Positions 8,602 through 18,020 of a stretch of 41,791 nt of DNA are shown here, piece after piece. The DNA is taken from positions 1-41,791 of the forward strand of contig CAIVHG010000020.1 in NCBI GenBank assembly GCA_903905655.1. The letters are read 5' to 3'. The position numbers and the translations under genes are program-made. The DNA comes from an uncultured beta proteobacterium. Lineage in GTDB: Bacteria; Pseudomonadota; Gammaproteobacteria; Burkholderiales; SG8-41. Position 1 is the stretch's first letter; each line of letters opens with the position of its first letter. The notes under the pieces were generated by a model, which ran no database searches, was not told where the DNA came from, and saw only the letters and a list, made by a program, of their open reading frames with translations.

Positions 8602-10329
8602 GTGCAGATCACAACAGACACAACTTCCACGATGCCAGGTGCGGGCGAATCTTTTGCAGCGATGTTCGAGGAAAGCCTCGCGCTCAAGGAAATGCGTCCC
8701 GGCGAGATCATTACCGCCGAGGTCATACGCGTAGATGCCAACCACGTGGTTGTGAACGCCGGCTTGAAATCGGAAAGCTATATTCCGGCAGACGAGTTCT
8801 ATAACGATCGCGGCGAAGTCGAAGTCAAGCCGGGCGATTTCGTCCAGGTCTGCATCGATTCCCTGGAAGACGGATTCGGCGAGACGCGGCTGTCGCGCGA
8901 CAAGGCCAAGCGCCTCGCGGCATGGATGGACCTCGAGCAGGCGCTCGAAAAAGCAACGCTCGTGCAGGGCCTCATCAGTGGCAAGGTAAAAGGCGGCCTC
9001 ACCGTCATGGTGAACGGCATCCGCGCATTTTTGCCGGGCTCGCTGGTCGACATCCGCCCGGTGAAAGACACCGCGCCGTTCGAGAACAAGGTCATGGAAT
9101 TCAAGGTGATCAAGCTCGACCGCAAGCGCAACAACGTGGTCGTGTCGCGGCGCGCCGTGCTCGAAGCTTCGCAGGGCGCCGAGCGCCAGGCGCTGCTCTC
9201 GAGCCTGCAGGAAGGCGCAGTCGTCAAAGGCATCGTCAAGAACATCACCGATTACGGCGCGTTCGTGGACCTGGGCGGCATCGACGGCCTGCTGCACATC
9301 ACCGATCTCGCATGGCGCCGCGTGAAGCATCCTTCGGAAGTGCTCGCGGTGGGCGACGAGGTGCAGGCCAAGGTGCTCAAGTTCGACCAGGAAAAGAACC
9401 GCGTATCGCTGGGCATGAAGCAGTTGGGCGAAGATCCGTGGGTAGGCCTGTCGCGGCGCTATCCGCAGGGCACCCGCCTGTTCGGCAAGGTCAGCAACCT
9501 GACCGACTACGGCGCGTTCGTCGAAATCGAGCAGGGCATCGAAGGCCTGGTGCACGTTTCGGAGATGGACTGGACCAACAAGAACGTGCATCCCTCGCGC
9601 GTGGTGCAACTCGGCGATGAAGTCGAAGTCATGGTGCTGGAAATCGACGAAGACCGCCGCCGCATCTCGCTCGGCATGAAGCAGTGCATGGCGAATCCGT
9701 GGGAAGAGTTTTCGATGAACCACAAGAAGGGCGACAAGGTCGCGGGGCAGATCAAGTCCATCACCGACTTCGGCGTGTTCATCGGCCTGGCCGGCAACAT
9801 CGACGGCCTGGTGCACCTGTCGGACCTGTCCTGGAGCGCGACCGGCGAAGAGGCGGTGCGCAAGTACAAGAAGGGCGATGAAGTCGAAGCGGTGGTGCTC
9901 TCGATCGACGTTGAGCGCGAGCGCATTTCGCTCGGCGTCAAGCAGCTCGACGGCGACCCTTTCACCAACTTCGTCTCGGCGCACGACAAGAACAGCATCG
10001 TCAAGGGCAGCGTCAAGACCATCGATCCCAAGGGCGCGGTGATCACGCTCGACGGGGACATCGAAGGCTATCTGCGGGCCTCGGAAGTGGCGCGCGACCG
10101 CGTCGAAGACATTCGCACCCACCTCAAGGAAGGCGACGAGGTGACGGCGATGATCATCAATATCGACCGCAAGAACCGCACGATCAATCTGTCGATCAAG
10201 GCGAAGGACATGGCGGACGAGTCTGCGACCATTCAGAAGATCTCGGCTGAAAAGCCTGCCAACGCCGGTACTACAAATCTGGGCGCGCTGCTCAAGGCCA
10301 AGTTTGATACCGCAAAAACCGATCGATAG
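8602..10329 (+). CDS. rpsA: 30S ribosomal protein S1
   Basis: S1 binds mRNA on the 30S subunit and helps initiate translation of structured or weak-site messages. Six S1 (OB-fold) domains can be followed in order, with the diagnostic cores of domains 3 to 5 reading [20 protein letters not shown] and [10 protein letters not shown]. The frame is open back to 8512 inside cmk, but family N-termini have about 10 to 15 residues before ESFAA. The GTG at 8602 (575 residues) fits that, with a modest CAGG site at 8590-8593; the ATG at 8632 (565 residues) is the alternative and has no visible ribosome binding site. The weak site is consistent with autoregulation by S1 as known in E. coli. ihfB begins 10 bases after the stop. 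Confidence 0.95.
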   Translation: MQITTDTTSTMPGAGESFAAMFEESLALKEMRPGEIITAEVIRVDANHVVVNAGLKSESYIPADEFYNDRGEVEVKPGDFVQVCIDSLEDGFGETRLSRDKAKRLAAWMDLEQALEKATLVQGLISGKVKGGLTVMVNGIRAFLPGSLVDIRPVKDTAPFENKVMEFKVIKLDRKRNNVVVSRRAVLEASQGAERQALLSSLQEGAVVKGIVKNITDYGAFVDLGGIDGLLHITDLAWRRVKHPSEVLAVGDEVQAKVLKFDQEKNRVSLGMKQLGEDPWVGLSRRYPQGTRLFGKVSNLTDYGAFVEIEQGIEGLVHVSEMDWTNKNVHPSRVVQLGDEVEVMVLEIDEDRRRISLGMKQCMANPWEEFSMNHKKGDKVAGQIKSITDFGVFIGLAGNIDGLVHLSDLSWSATGEEAVRKYKKGDEVEAVVLSIDVERERISLGVKQLDGDPFTNFVSAHDKNSIVKGSVKTIDPKGAVITLDGDIEGYLRASEVARDRVEDIRTHLKEGDEVTAMIINIDRKNRTINLSIKAKDMADESATIQKISAEKPANAGTTNLGALLKAKFDTAKTDR

Positions 10330-10339
10330 GGTATCCACG

Positions 10340-10624
10340 ATGACGAAGTCGGAGCTGATTGCAAAGCTTGCGGCGCGCTATCCGCAACTGGTAGCCAAAG
10401 ACGCCGAACTTGCGGTGAAGATGATGCTCGATGCAATGGCCAAGAGCCTGGCGCAGGGCGATCGCATTGAGATCCGCGGGTTTGGCAGCTTCGGCCTTAA
10501 CTTTCGGCCGTCGCGTACCGGGCGCAACCCTAAATCGGGCGACAAGGTGCTGGTGCCCGCGAAATACGTGCCACACTTTAAAGCTGGCAAGGAATTGCGC
10601 GAACGCGTCGATTGCAAGAAATAA
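10340..10624 (+). CDS. ihfB: Integration host factor subunit beta
   Basis: IHF-beta pairs with IHF-alpha to bend DNA sharply at specific sites, acting in replication, recombination and transcription. The protein is 94 residues, the usual size, with [11 protein letters not shown] at the N-terminus, the [10 protein letters not shown] beta-arm that inserts into the minor groove, and [14 protein letters not shown] at the end, which marks the IHF-beta branch rather than HU. The ATG at 10340 is chosen over upstream in-frame triplets, which would add a tail lying inside rpsA. A strong terminator follows 28 bases after the stop, so rpsA-ihfB closes this transcript. Confidence 0.96.
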   Translation: MTKSELIAKLAARYPQLVAKDAELAVKMMLDAMAKSLAQGDRIEIRGFGSFGLNFRPSRTGRNPKSGDKVLVPAKYVPHFKAGKELRERVDCKK

Positions 10625-10652
10625 GCAAGTTGCAGAATGCTTCAAGAAAGCT

Positions 10653-10687
10653 GCGGCATCATCGAAAGATCATGCCGCCTTTTTTTT
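10653..10687 (+). terminator. Rho-independent terminator after ihfB
   Basis: GCGGCAT (10653-10659) pairs with ATGCCGC (10672-10678). After one C/C mismatch the stem continues with ATC/GAT closed by a GAAA loop, and a run of eight T (10680-10687) follows. This is a textbook intrinsic terminator on the + strand ending the rpsA-ihfB transcript. Confidence 0.9.
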
Positions 10688-10735
10688 ACTTGTGGGCTCG
10701 AATAAGTCGCCACGCGGACTGTTGAGGACCATGCC

Positions 10736-11035
10736 ATGCGCATTTTCTTTTTGCTGCTGAAGACCATCGTATTCATCATGCTGCTGGGGTTCGCGCTCAA
10801 GAACACCCAGACCGTGGTGCTGCGCTACTTCATGGGCCTGGAGTGGCAGGCGCCGCTGGTGTTCGTGCTGCTGGTGTTTTTTGCGCTGGGCATCGCCAGC
10901 GGCGTGCTGGCGACGCTGATGATCATTGTGCGTCAGCGGCGCGACATCACGCGCCTCAAGCGCGAGCTGCGCGAGCTGCGCGATCAGGCGAGCGCGACAC
11001 CCGTCCAGCTCGCCGCGACCGCGGAATCGCTGTAG
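10736..11035 (+). CDS. lapA: Lipopolysaccharide assembly protein A domain protein (DUF1049)
   Basis: LapA is a small inner-membrane partner of LapB in the control of LPS synthesis. The 99-residue protein has two hydrophobic segments (about residues 3-20 and 40-63) joined by the loop KNTQTVVLRYFMGLEW, the family core, then a charged coiled-coil tail (TRLKRELRELRDQ) facing the cytoplasm. The ATG at 10736 has GAGGA at 10723-10727 before it; an ATG five bases earlier is out of frame. The gene follows the ihfB terminator and is 27 bases before lapB, the standard arrangement. Confidence 0.9.
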   Translation: MRIFFLLLKTIVFIMLLGFALKNTQTVVLRYFMGLEWQAPLVFVLLVFFALGIASGVLATLMIIVRQRRDITRLKRELRELRDQASATPVQLAATAESL

Positions 11036-11062
11036 CGTTACTTCAGGAAAGCGCGGCGCGAC

Positions 11063-12238
11063 ATGCAAATCGACTATTGGTGGCTGCTGGTGCTGCCGGT
11101 GTTCTTCGGCCTCGGCTGGATCGCGGCGCGCATCGATATCAAGCAGTTGCTGCTCGAATCGCGCGCGCTGCCGACATCATATTTCAAGGGACTCAATTTT
11201 CTCCTCAACGAGCAGCCGGACAAAGCAATCGAGGCGTTCATCGAGGTGGTCAAGGTCGAGCCCCAGACCATAGAACTGCATTTTGCGCTGGGCTCGTTGT
11301 TCCGGCGGCGCGGCGAGGCCGAGCGCGCGATCCGCATGCACCAGAATCTGGTCGAGCGAGCCGATCTGCCGGCGCAGCAAAAGCTCGAGGCGCTCTACGA
11401 ACTGGCGCAGGATTATCTCAAGGCCGGCCTGCTGGACCGCGCCGAAGAGCTGTTCACCAAGCTCAAGGGCACTACGTACGGAGAAGCTGCGCTCAAGTTC
11501 CTGCTCGAAATCTTCGAGCAGGAGAAGGACTGGCAAAAAGCAGTGGATACCGCGCAGCAGTTGGAGGGGATCACCGGCCGTTCGCACCAGAAGGAGATCG
11601 CGAACTACTACTGCGAGATGGCGAGCAAGGAAATCATGGACTCGCGTCCCGATGCGGCGCGCCCCTGCCTTGAGCGCGCGCTCGCGCATCACCGGCTGTG
11701 CGTGCGCGCCAATCTGCTGTTGGGCGATCTCGAGGCCGCGCTCGGCAGCCATGAAAAAGCCATCGATGCCTGGAAGCGCATCGAGACTCAGAACCCGTCC
11801 TATCTCGCGCTGGTCGTCGGGCGCCTGGTCGACGCCTACAAAAAGCTCGGCAAGCCTGCAGACGGGCTCAACCTATTGCGCGGGTTTCTCAGCAAATACC
11901 CATCGGTCGACGTGCTCAATGGGGTCTTCACCTGCATCCTGGAGCAGCAGGGGGCGGAGCCTGCTTATCAGCTGGTGCGCGACGAGATGCGGCGCAACCC
12001 GACGTTGCTCGGGCTGGACAAGCTGCTGGAAGCGCAGCTGATGGATGCATCGGTGCACCGGCGCCACGATCTGGAGCTCGTTAAAGAACTCGTGCACCAG
12101 CACACCCGCGCGCTCGACATGTACCGTTGCGACAATTGCGGTTTCCGCGCGCGCCAGCATTATTGGCATTGCCCTGCGTGCGGTGAGTGGGAAACCTATC
12201 CGCCGCATCGCACCGAGGAGAAGGGGGCGCCCGCGTGA
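11063..12238 (+). CDS. lapB: Lipopolysaccharide assembly protein B, TPR with rubredoxin-like zinc/iron ribbon
   Basis: LapB (YciM) is an inner-membrane-anchored TPR protein that in E. coli directs FtsH to degrade LpxC and so balances LPS synthesis. The 391-residue protein shows one N-terminal membrane segment (about 5-21), a series of TPR units over roughly 35-330, and a C-terminal metal ribbon with C356, C359, C370 and C373 (two CxxC pairs). Length matches the family. Its stop overlaps the pyrF start as GTGA. Neighbouring ugd, rfaE1 and rfaD make LPS precursors, so the context agrees with an LPS role. Confidence 0.95.
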   Translation: MQIDYWWLLVLPVFFGLGWIAARIDIKQLLLESRALPTSYFKGLNFLLNEQPDKAIEAFIEVVKVEPQTIELHFALGSLFRRRGEAERAIRMHQNLVERADLPAQQKLEALYELAQDYLKAGLLDRAEELFTKLKGTTYGEAALKFLLEIFEQEKDWQKAVDTAQQLEGITGRSHQKEIANYYCEMASKEIMDSRPDAARPCLERALAHHRLCVRANLLLGDLEAALGSHEKAIDAWKRIETQNPSYLALVVGRLVDAYKKLGKPADGLNLLRGFLSKYPSVDVLNGVFTCILEQQGAEPAYQLVRDEMRRNPTLLGLDKLLEAQLMDASVHRRHDLELVKELVHQHTRALDMYRCDNCGFRARQHYWHCPACGEWETYPPHRTEEKGAPA

Positions 12239-12942
12239 ACGATCCGCGCATTATCGTCGCGCTCGACTTTCCCGGCGCCGGTGAGGCCGTCGCATTCGCG
12301 CGCCGCCTGACGCCGCAGGCGTGCCGGCTCAAGGTCGGAATGGAACTTTACACCGCGGCCGGTCCGCGCCTCGTCGAGGAACTGCAGTCGCTCGGCTTCG
12401 AGATATTTCTCGATCTCAAGTTTCACGATATACCGAACACCGTTGCGCGCGCCTGCAAATCGGCCGCGGCGCTCGGCGTGTGGATGGTGAACGTGCATGC
12501 GCTCGGCGGCCGCGCCATGCTGTCCGCAGCGCGTGAAGCGCTGCCGGCGGGCACAGGCGCGCCCAAGCTGATTGCGGTCACCGTGCTCACCAGTATGGCG
12601 GACGCTGACCTCAATGAGGTGGGCATCGCCGGCAATGCGCAGTCGGGGGTCCTGAGACTCGCTGCGCTCGCCAAAGCGAGTGGACTGGATGGAGTCGTGT
12701 GCTCGCCGCTGGAAGCGGCTGCGCTCAAGGCGGCGTGCGGCAGGGATTTCCTGCTCGTCACGCCCGGCATTCGCGCATCGACCGCTGCCGGTGACGATCA
12801 AAAGCGCGTCATGACCGCGGCATCCGCGCTCGTCGCCGGCGCGCACTATCTGGTGATCGGGCGTCCGATCACCGCAGCGCGCGATCCGGTTGCGGCACTC
12901 AATGCGCTGAACCGCGAAATCACAGGGAACGGCCAAGCATGA
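12235..12942 (+). CDS. pyrF: Orotidine 5'-phosphate decarboxylase
   Basis: PyrF makes UMP from OMP, the last step of pyrimidine synthesis. The 235-residue protein has D11 (ALDFP), K33 (LKVGMELY) and the catalytic segment [10 protein letters not shown] with D60, K62 and D65, the charged tetrad of the family. The frame is open to a GTG at 12187 inside lapB, but the GTG at 12235 is preferred: it overlaps the lapB stop (GTGA), has an AAGGGGG site just upstream and gives the normal N-terminus [11 protein letters not shown]. The stop overlaps the ugd start (ATGA). UMP supply next to a UDP-sugar enzyme may be coincidental. Confidence 0.95.
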   Translation: MNDPRIIVALDFPGAGEAVAFARRLTPQACRLKVGMELYTAAGPRLVEELQSLGFEIFLDLKFHDIPNTVARACKSAAALGVWMVNVHALGGRAMLSAAREALPAGTGAPKLIAVTVLTSMADADLNEVGIAGNAQSGVLRLAALAKASGLDGVVCSPLEAAALKAACGRDFLLVTPGIRASTAAGDDQKRVMTAASALVAGAHYLVIGRPITAARDPVAALNALNREITGNGQA

Positions 12943-14267
12943 GGATCACGATGATCGGTACCGGATACGTGGGACTGGTGTCCGGCGCGTGCTTAGCCGA
13001 GCTCGGCAACGACGTCATGTGCCTGGATGTCGATGCCGCAAAGATCGCAATGCTCAAGCGCGGCGAGATCCCGATCTACGAACCGGGACTCGATGCGCTG
13101 GTTGCGCGCAATGCGCAGGCGGGGCGGCTCACCTTCACCACCGATGCCGCGGAAAGCGTCGCCCACGGGCAGGCGCAGTTCATTGCCGTCGGCACGCCGC
13201 CGGCAGCGGATGGCTCCGCTGATCTCAGTTACGTGTTCGAGGCGGCGCGTGCAATCGGCCGCCATATGGACGACTATCGGCTGGTGGTCGACAAATCCAC
13301 GGTGCCGGTCGGCACTGCCGAGCGGGTGCGCGCAGTGATCGCCGAGGAACTGGCGCGCCGCGGCAAGCACATCGAATTCGGCATGGTGTCGAACCCCGAG
13401 TTTCTCAAGGAAGGCGCGGCGATCGACGATTTCATGCGCCCGGACCGCATCGTGATCGGCGCCGGCGCCAGCGACGAGCGCGCCAAGCAGCTGATGCGCG
13501 CAATCTATGCGCCGCTGCAAAGGAACCATGAGCGCATGATCGTCATGGACATCGCGTCCGCGGAACTCACCAAGTACGCGGCCAACGCGATGCTGGCGAC
13601 GCGCATCTCGTTCATGAACGAGCTCGCAAACCTGGCTGAAGCGCTGGGCGCGGACATCGAGCACGTGCGCCAGGGCATCGGCTCGGACAAGCGCATTGGC
13701 TATCATTTTCTGTACGCCGGCTGCGGCTACGGCGGCGCCTGCTTTCCCAAAGACGTGAGCGCGCTTGAGCAGACTGCACATGCGGCGGGCATGGATCTCA
13801 AAATACTTGCCGCCGTAAACCAGGTGAACGAGGCGCAGAAATCGCGCCTGCTGCAGAAAATCACCGCGCGCTTCGGCGAAGATCTGACGGGCAAGCGCTT
13901 TGCGGTATGGGGGCTGGCCTTCAAGCCCGGCACCGATGACATGCGCGAGGCGCCGAGCACGGTGATCGTGCCGGGACTGATCGAGCGCGGCGCGACGGTG
14001 ACCGCGTACGACCCGGTGGCCGTGGCGCAGGCCAAACAGTTGTTCGCTGCGCTGCCGCGCATAAGCTATGCGGGTTCCCCTATGGCCGCGCTCGACGGCG
14101 CCGACTGCCTCGTCATCGTTACGGAATGGAAAGAGTTCAAGAGCCCCGACTTCGTGGAGATCAAGCGCCGTTTGCGTACGTCGGTGGTGATCGACGGGCG
14201 CAATCTCTTCGAGCCGGCGATGGTGCGCGAATACGGCCTCGAGTACTCCGGCATCGGCAGGGTCTAG
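12939..14267 (+). CDS. ugd: UDP-glucose 6-dehydrogenase
   Basis: Ugd oxidises UDP-glucose twice with NAD to UDP-glucuronate, a precursor for LPS modification, capsule and exopolysaccharide. The 442-residue protein has GTGYVG (7-12) for [11 protein letters not shown] (152-159), K212 in [12 protein letters not shown], and the nucleophile C268 in [10 protein letters not shown]. The C-terminal UDP-binding domain includes [16 protein letters not shown]. The start overlaps the pyrF stop by 4 bases and rfaE1 begins 9 bases after the stop, so it belongs to the LPS/nucleotide-sugar run. Identity is secure. Confidence 0.95.
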   Translation: MRITMIGTGYVGLVSGACLAELGNDVMCLDVDAAKIAMLKRGEIPIYEPGLDALVARNAQAGRLTFTTDAAESVAHGQAQFIAVGTPPAADGSADLSYVFEAARAIGRHMDDYRLVVDKSTVPVGTAERVRAVIAEELARRGKHIEFGMVSNPEFLKEGAAIDDFMRPDRIVIGAGASDERAKQLMRAIYAPLQRNHERMIVMDIASAELTKYAANAMLATRISFMNELANLAEALGADIEHVRQGIGSDKRIGYHFLYAGCGYGGACFPKDVSALEQTAHAAGMDLKILAAVNQVNEAQKSRLLQKITARFGEDLTGKRFAVWGLAFKPGTDDMREAPSTVIVPGLIERGATVTAYDPVAVAQAKQLFAALPRISYAGSPMAALDGADCLVIVTEWKEFKSPDFVEIKRRLRTSVVIDGRNLFEPAMVREYGLEYSGIGRV

Positions 14268-14276
14268 GATATCAGC

Positions 14277-15245
14277 ATGAAACAACTCCCATCGCCCAAG
14301 CAGCCCTCAGTACGCACCCTTAAGGCGGCGCTCAAGCGCGCGCGCGTGCTGGTGGTCGGCGACGTGATGCTGGACCGTTATTGGTTTGGCGAAGTGAACC
14401 GCATCTCGCCGGAGGCGCCAGTGCCGGTGGTGAAGATCAACCGCCAGGAAGAGCGTTTGGGCGGAGCCGGTAACGTCGCACGCAATGCTGCCGCCCTCGG
14501 TGCGCGCGTCACACTGCTGTCGGTGGTGGGGCGCGACGAGGCCGGACGCAGTCTCGCGGCGCTGCTGCGCAGCGCCAATGTCCGCGCGCGGCTGCATGCC
14601 GACCCCACGATATCTACGACGGTCAAGCTGCGCGTGATCGGGCGCCAGCAGCAGCTGCTGCGGGCGGATTTCGAAAGCGCGCCGCAGCGCGAAATTCTGC
14701 GCCTGAAGCTTGCTGAATATGAACGCCTGGTGGCCGACTGCGATGTAGTCGTGCTCTCCGACTACGGCAAGGGCGGGCTGACCCACATCGCGCGCATGAT
14801 CAGCCTGGCGCGCCGTCACGCTAAGCAGGTGCTGGTCGATCCCAAGGGCCAGGACTTCACGCGCTATCGTGGAGCGACCCTGGTGACGCCCAATCGCGAA
14901 GAGTTTCAGAGCGTGGCCGGCAGTTGGGCCAGCGAGCGCGAGTTCACCGGGCGCGCGCAGGCGTTGCGGCGCAAGCTGCAGGCGCAGGCGCTGTTGGTCA
15001 CCCGCAGCGCGGAAGGCATGACCTTGTTCAGCAGCGGCAGCCGGCTGCACATCCCCGCGCAGGCGCGTGAGGTCTACGATGTGACGGGCGCTGGCGACAC
15101 CGTGATCGCGACGCTGGCGGTGATGCTGGCCAGCGGCCGGCCGCTCGAAGAAGCCGTGCGCATCGCCAATCGCGCTGCCGGCATCGTCGTCGGCAAGTTC
15201 GGCACCGCAGTCGTCGGGCCGGACGAGCTCTTCGACATCGTTTAA
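14277..15245 (+). CDS. rfaE1: D-glycero-beta-D-manno-heptose-7-phosphate kinase (kinase-only HldE/RfaE domain I)
   Basis: This PfkB-family kinase phosphorylates heptose-7-phosphate at C1 in the synthesis of ADP-heptose for the LPS inner core. The 322-residue protein has GDVMLDRYWFG near the start, the substrate-binding RLGGAGNVARNAAAL, and the PfkB signature DVTGAGDT with catalytic base D274. It ends soon after the kinase domain; the C-terminal nucleotidyltransferase domain found in fused E. coli HldE is absent, so a separate RfaE2 must be encoded elsewhere. It lies 9 bases after ugd and 12 before rfaD. Confidence 0.94.
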   Translation: MKQLPSPKQPSVRTLKAALKRARVLVVGDVMLDRYWFGEVNRISPEAPVPVVKINRQEERLGGAGNVARNAAALGARVTLLSVVGRDEAGRSLAALLRSANVRARLHADPTISTTVKLRVIGRQQQLLRADFESAPQREILRLKLAEYERLVADCDVVVLSDYGKGGLTHIARMISLARRHAKQVLVDPKGQDFTRYRGATLVTPNREEFQSVAGSWASEREFTGRAQALRRKLQAQALLVTRSAEGMTLFSSGSRLHIPAQAREVYDVTGAGDTVIATLAVMLASGRPLEEAVRIANRAAGIVVGKFGTAVVGPDELFDIV

Positions 15246-15257
15246 GGATATGACGCC

Positions 15258-16259
15258 ATGTATGTGATCGTGACCGGCGCAGCCGGCTTCGTCGGCTCCA
15301 ATCTCGCGCACGCGCTCGCTGAGCGCGGCGAATACGAAGTGCTGGCGGTCGACGATCTGTCGCAGGGCGACAAGTTCGCAAACCTCGCCGACTGCGACAT
15401 TGCGGATTACATCGACAAGGATGATTTTCTGGTCGACCTTGCCGAAGGCGCATTCGACACCTCGGTGGCGGCAATCCTGCATCAGGGCGCGTGCTCGGAC
15501 ACCACCGAAGCCGACGGCCGCTTCATGATGCGCAACAACTACGAGTATTCGAAGCGCCTGTTGAGCTATTGCATGAACGAGGAGGTGCCGTTCATCTACG
15601 CGTCCTCGGCCGCGGTCTATGGGGCGCGGCCCGAGTTCCGCGAAGACCCGGCATGCGAGGCGCCGCTCAACGTCTACGGCTATTCGAAATACCAGTTCGA
15701 CCAGTACGTGCGCCGCAACTGGACGCAGCGCATGCCGCAGGTGGTGGGCCTCAGGTATTTCAACGTCTATGGCGACCGCGAGCAGCACAAGGGCCGCATG
15801 GCCTCGGTCGCGTTTCAGCTTTTCAATCAGTACCGCGCGGGGAAGACGATCAAGCTGTTCGAAGGCAGCGGCGGTTATGGAGATGGCGAGCAGCGGCGCG
15901 ATTTCATCGCAGTCGAAGATGCCGTCAAGGTCAATCTGTACTTTCTCGATCATCCGGAGCGCTCCGGCATCTGCAACGTCGGCACCGGCGCGGCTCAGAG
16001 CTTCAACGACGTCGCGGTTGCGGCGGTCAACGCCTGTCGTCGGCACGATGGCGAGCAGGCATTGAGCCTGGCCGAGCTGCAGCGCGAAGGCGTCATCCAG
16101 TACATGCCGTTTCCCGAGGACCTCAAGGGCAAGTATCAAAGCTATACTCAGGCCGACATCCGTGCGCTGCGGGCGCTGGGATACGCGGAGCCGTTCCTGA
16201 CGGTGGAGCAGGGCGTAGCCGCTTATATCGATAAGCTTTATGCGCGCGCTGCGGGCTGA
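15258..16259 (+). CDS. rfaD: ADP-L-glycero-D-manno-heptose 6-epimerase
   Basis: RfaD (HldD) converts ADP-D,D-heptose to ADP-L,D-heptose, the final precursor step for LPS inner-core heptose. The 333-residue protein is an extended short-chain dehydrogenase with GAAGFVG (7-13) for NADP, S116/S117 in YASSAAVYG, and the catalytic pair Y140 and K144 (YGYSK). The segment FNVYGDREQHKGRMASV is typical of this epimerase. It follows rfaE1 by 12 bases, so two consecutive pathway enzymes are adjacent. cysM begins 22 bases later. Confidence 0.95.
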   Translation: MYVIVTGAAGFVGSNLAHALAERGEYEVLAVDDLSQGDKFANLADCDIADYIDKDDFLVDLAEGAFDTSVAAILHQGACSDTTEADGRFMMRNNYEYSKRLLSYCMNEEVPFIYASSAAVYGARPEFREDPACEAPLNVYGYSKYQFDQYVRRNWTQRMPQVVGLRYFNVYGDREQHKGRMASVAFQLFNQYRAGKTIKLFEGSGGYGDGEQRRDFIAVEDAVKVNLYFLDHPERSGICNVGTGAAQSFNDVAVAAVNACRRHDGEQALSLAELQREGVIQYMPFPEDLKGKYQSYTQADIRALRALGYAEPFLTVEQGVAAYIDKLYARAAG

Positions 16260-16281
16260 GCATTTTCTTAAACGCTGAACC

Positions 16282-17181
16282 ATGTACAAGACACTGGAAG
16301 ATTTCGTAGGCAATACGCCGCTGGTGAGGCTGCAGCGCCTCGGGGCCGAGGCGATCCGCAAAAACGGCAACGTGGTGCTCGCCAAGCTCGAGGGCAACAA
16401 TCCGGCGGGTTCGGTCAAGGACCGTCCGGCGCTGTCGATGATTCGGCGTGCGCAGGAGCGCGGCGACATCAAGCCGGGCGACACGCTCATTGAAGCGACC
16501 AGCGGCAACACCGGCATCGCGCTGGCGATGGCGGCGGCAGTGATGGGCTACCGCATGCTGCTGGTGATGCCGGAACACCTTTCGGTCGAGCGTCGGCAGA
16601 CGATGGCCGCGTTCGGCGCCGAGTTCGTGCTGACGCCGAAGAGCGGCGGCATGGAAATGGCGCGCGACGTCTCGGAAAAAATGCGTGACGAGGGCCGCGG
16701 CGTGATCCTCGACCAGTTCGCCAACCCGGACAATCCGCTCGCGCATTATGAAGGCACCGGCCCTGAGATCTGGCGCGATACCCAGGGCAAGATCACGCAT
16801 TTCGTGAGCAGCATGGGCACCACCGGCACCATCATGGGCGTGTCGCGTTATCTCAAGGAGCAGAATCCGAAGATACAGATCATCGGCTGCCAGCCGACCG
16901 ACGGCTCGCAGATTCCGGGCATCCGCAAGTGGCCCGCGGAATATCTGCCGAAGATCTGCGACTGGAAACGCGTCGACCTCGTAATCGAGGTCACGCAGTC
17001 CGACGCCGAGGACACGACGCGCAGCCTGGCGCGCGAGGAAGGCATCTTCGCCGGTGTTTCTTCGGGCGGCGCGATTTGGGCGGCACTGCAGGTCGCGGCC
17101 AGCGTGCGCGATGCCGTGATCGTCAGCATCGTGTGCGATCGCGGCGACCGTTATCTTTCTACCGGCATCTTTCCCGCGTGA
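16282..17181 (+). CDS. cysM: Cysteine synthase B
   Basis: CysM makes cysteine from O-acetylserine and sulfide or thiosulfate, with PLP. The 299-residue protein has the PLP lysine K46 in NPAGSVKDRPA and the phosphate/substrate loop TSGNTG at 73-78. The RPALSMI and LSVERRQTMAAFGAEF segments are more like CysM than CysK. It is of standard length and sits after rfaD, a frequent place for cysM in betaproteobacteria. The reaction is certain at family level; preference for thiosulfate is inferred from the CysM-type sequence. Confidence 0.93.
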   Translation: MYKTLEDFVGNTPLVRLQRLGAEAIRKNGNVVLAKLEGNNPAGSVKDRPALSMIRRAQERGDIKPGDTLIEATSGNTGIALAMAAAVMGYRMLLVMPEHLSVERRQTMAAFGAEFVLTPKSGGMEMARDVSEKMRDEGRGVILDQFANPDNPLAHYEGTGPEIWRDTQGKITHFVSSMGTTGTIMGVSRYLKEQNPKIQIIGCQPTDGSQIPGIRKWPAEYLPKICDWKRVDLVIEVTQSDAEDTTRSLAREEGIFAGVSSGGAIWAALQVAASVRDAVIVSIVCDRGDRYLSTGIFPA

Positions 17182-17230
17182 ACTACATGGTTTGGTGCTG
17201 TATGTTGGTTGCTGCAACCGGAACGCTTAA

Positions 17231-18007
17231 GTGAATCCAGTCCTGGTATTCGACATCGAGACCGTCCCGGACGTCGCGGGGCTGCGTGCGATCAACGGCA
17301 TCGACGCTGCGCTTAGCGACGAGCAGGTCGCCGCCATGGCGTTCCAGCGCCGGCGCCAGGCGAGCGGAAATGATTTCCTGCAGCTGCATCTGCAGCGCGT
17401 GGTTGCGATCTCCTGCGCGCTGCGCGAACGCGACAGCCTGCGGCTGTGGTCGCTGGGAGAAGCCACCGACAGCGAAGGCGTGCTGATCCAGCGCTTCTTC
17501 GACGGCATCGAGAAATACACGCCGCAGATCGTGTCCTGGAACGGCGGCGGCTTCGACCTGCCGGTGCTGCATTACCGCGGCATGGTGCACGGCGTGCACG
17601 CCGCGCGCTACTGGGACATGGGCGAAGAAGACCGCGAATTCAAATGGAACAACTACATCAGCCGCTACCACGCGCGCCATCTGGATCTCATGGACCTGCT
17701 GGCGCTCTACCAGCCGCGCGGCGCCGCGCCGCTCGACGACTTTGCGCGGCTGTTGGGTTTCCCCGGCAAGATCGGGCTCGAGGGCTCTCAGGTATGGCAG
17801 GCATGGCAGGACGGCAAGATCGCGCAGATCAGAAGCTATTGCGAAGCGGACGTAGCCAACACCTATCTCGTCTACCTGCGCTTTCAGCTGATGCGCGGCA
17901 GCTTTACACGCGAGCAGTACGAGCAGGAGATCGCGCTGGTGCGCACTACCCTGGAAAAATCCCCGGGCGCGCACTGGACCGAATTCCTCGGCCGCTGGCC
18001 ACGTTAG
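17231..18007 (+). CDS. Predicted PolB-like 3'-5' exonuclease
   Basis: This 258-residue protein belongs to the family of stand-alone exonucleases related to the proofreading domain of DNA polymerase B (DnaQ-like fold). The acidic metal ligands are visible: D8 and E10 in FDIETVPD (ExoI), D109 in SWNGGGFDLPVL (ExoII) and D207 in YCEADVANTYL (ExoIII). A central HLDLMDLLALYQPRGAAPLDD segment is typical of the bacterial family. The start is GTG at 17231. rlmD follows after 13 bases, so it may be co-transcribed. Natural substrate and cellular role are unknown; no polymerase domain is attached. Confidence 0.85.
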   Translation: MNPVLVFDIETVPDVAGLRAINGIDAALSDEQVAAMAFQRRRQASGNDFLQLHLQRVVAISCALRERDSLRLWSLGEATDSEGVLIQRFFDGIEKYTPQIVSWNGGGFDLPVLHYRGMVHGVHAARYWDMGEEDREFKWNNYISRYHARHLDLMDLLALYQPRGAAPLDDFARLLGFPGKIGLEGSQVWQAWQDGKIAQIRSYCEADVANTYLVYLRFQLMRGSFTREQYEQEIALVRTTLEKSPGAHWTEFLGRWPR

Positions 18008-18020
18008 AACATACTGTAGC

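Noticed and set aside
8575-10338. 587-residue open frame on the - strand opposite rpsA
   Set aside because: It mirrors the rpsA reading frame, has no family motif, and is the kind of open antisense frame that high GC content gives.
14307-16517. 736-residue open frame on the - strand across rfaE1, rfaD and cysM
   Set aside because: It covers three well-supported genes on the other strand; the translation is Arg/His/Ala-rich without domains.
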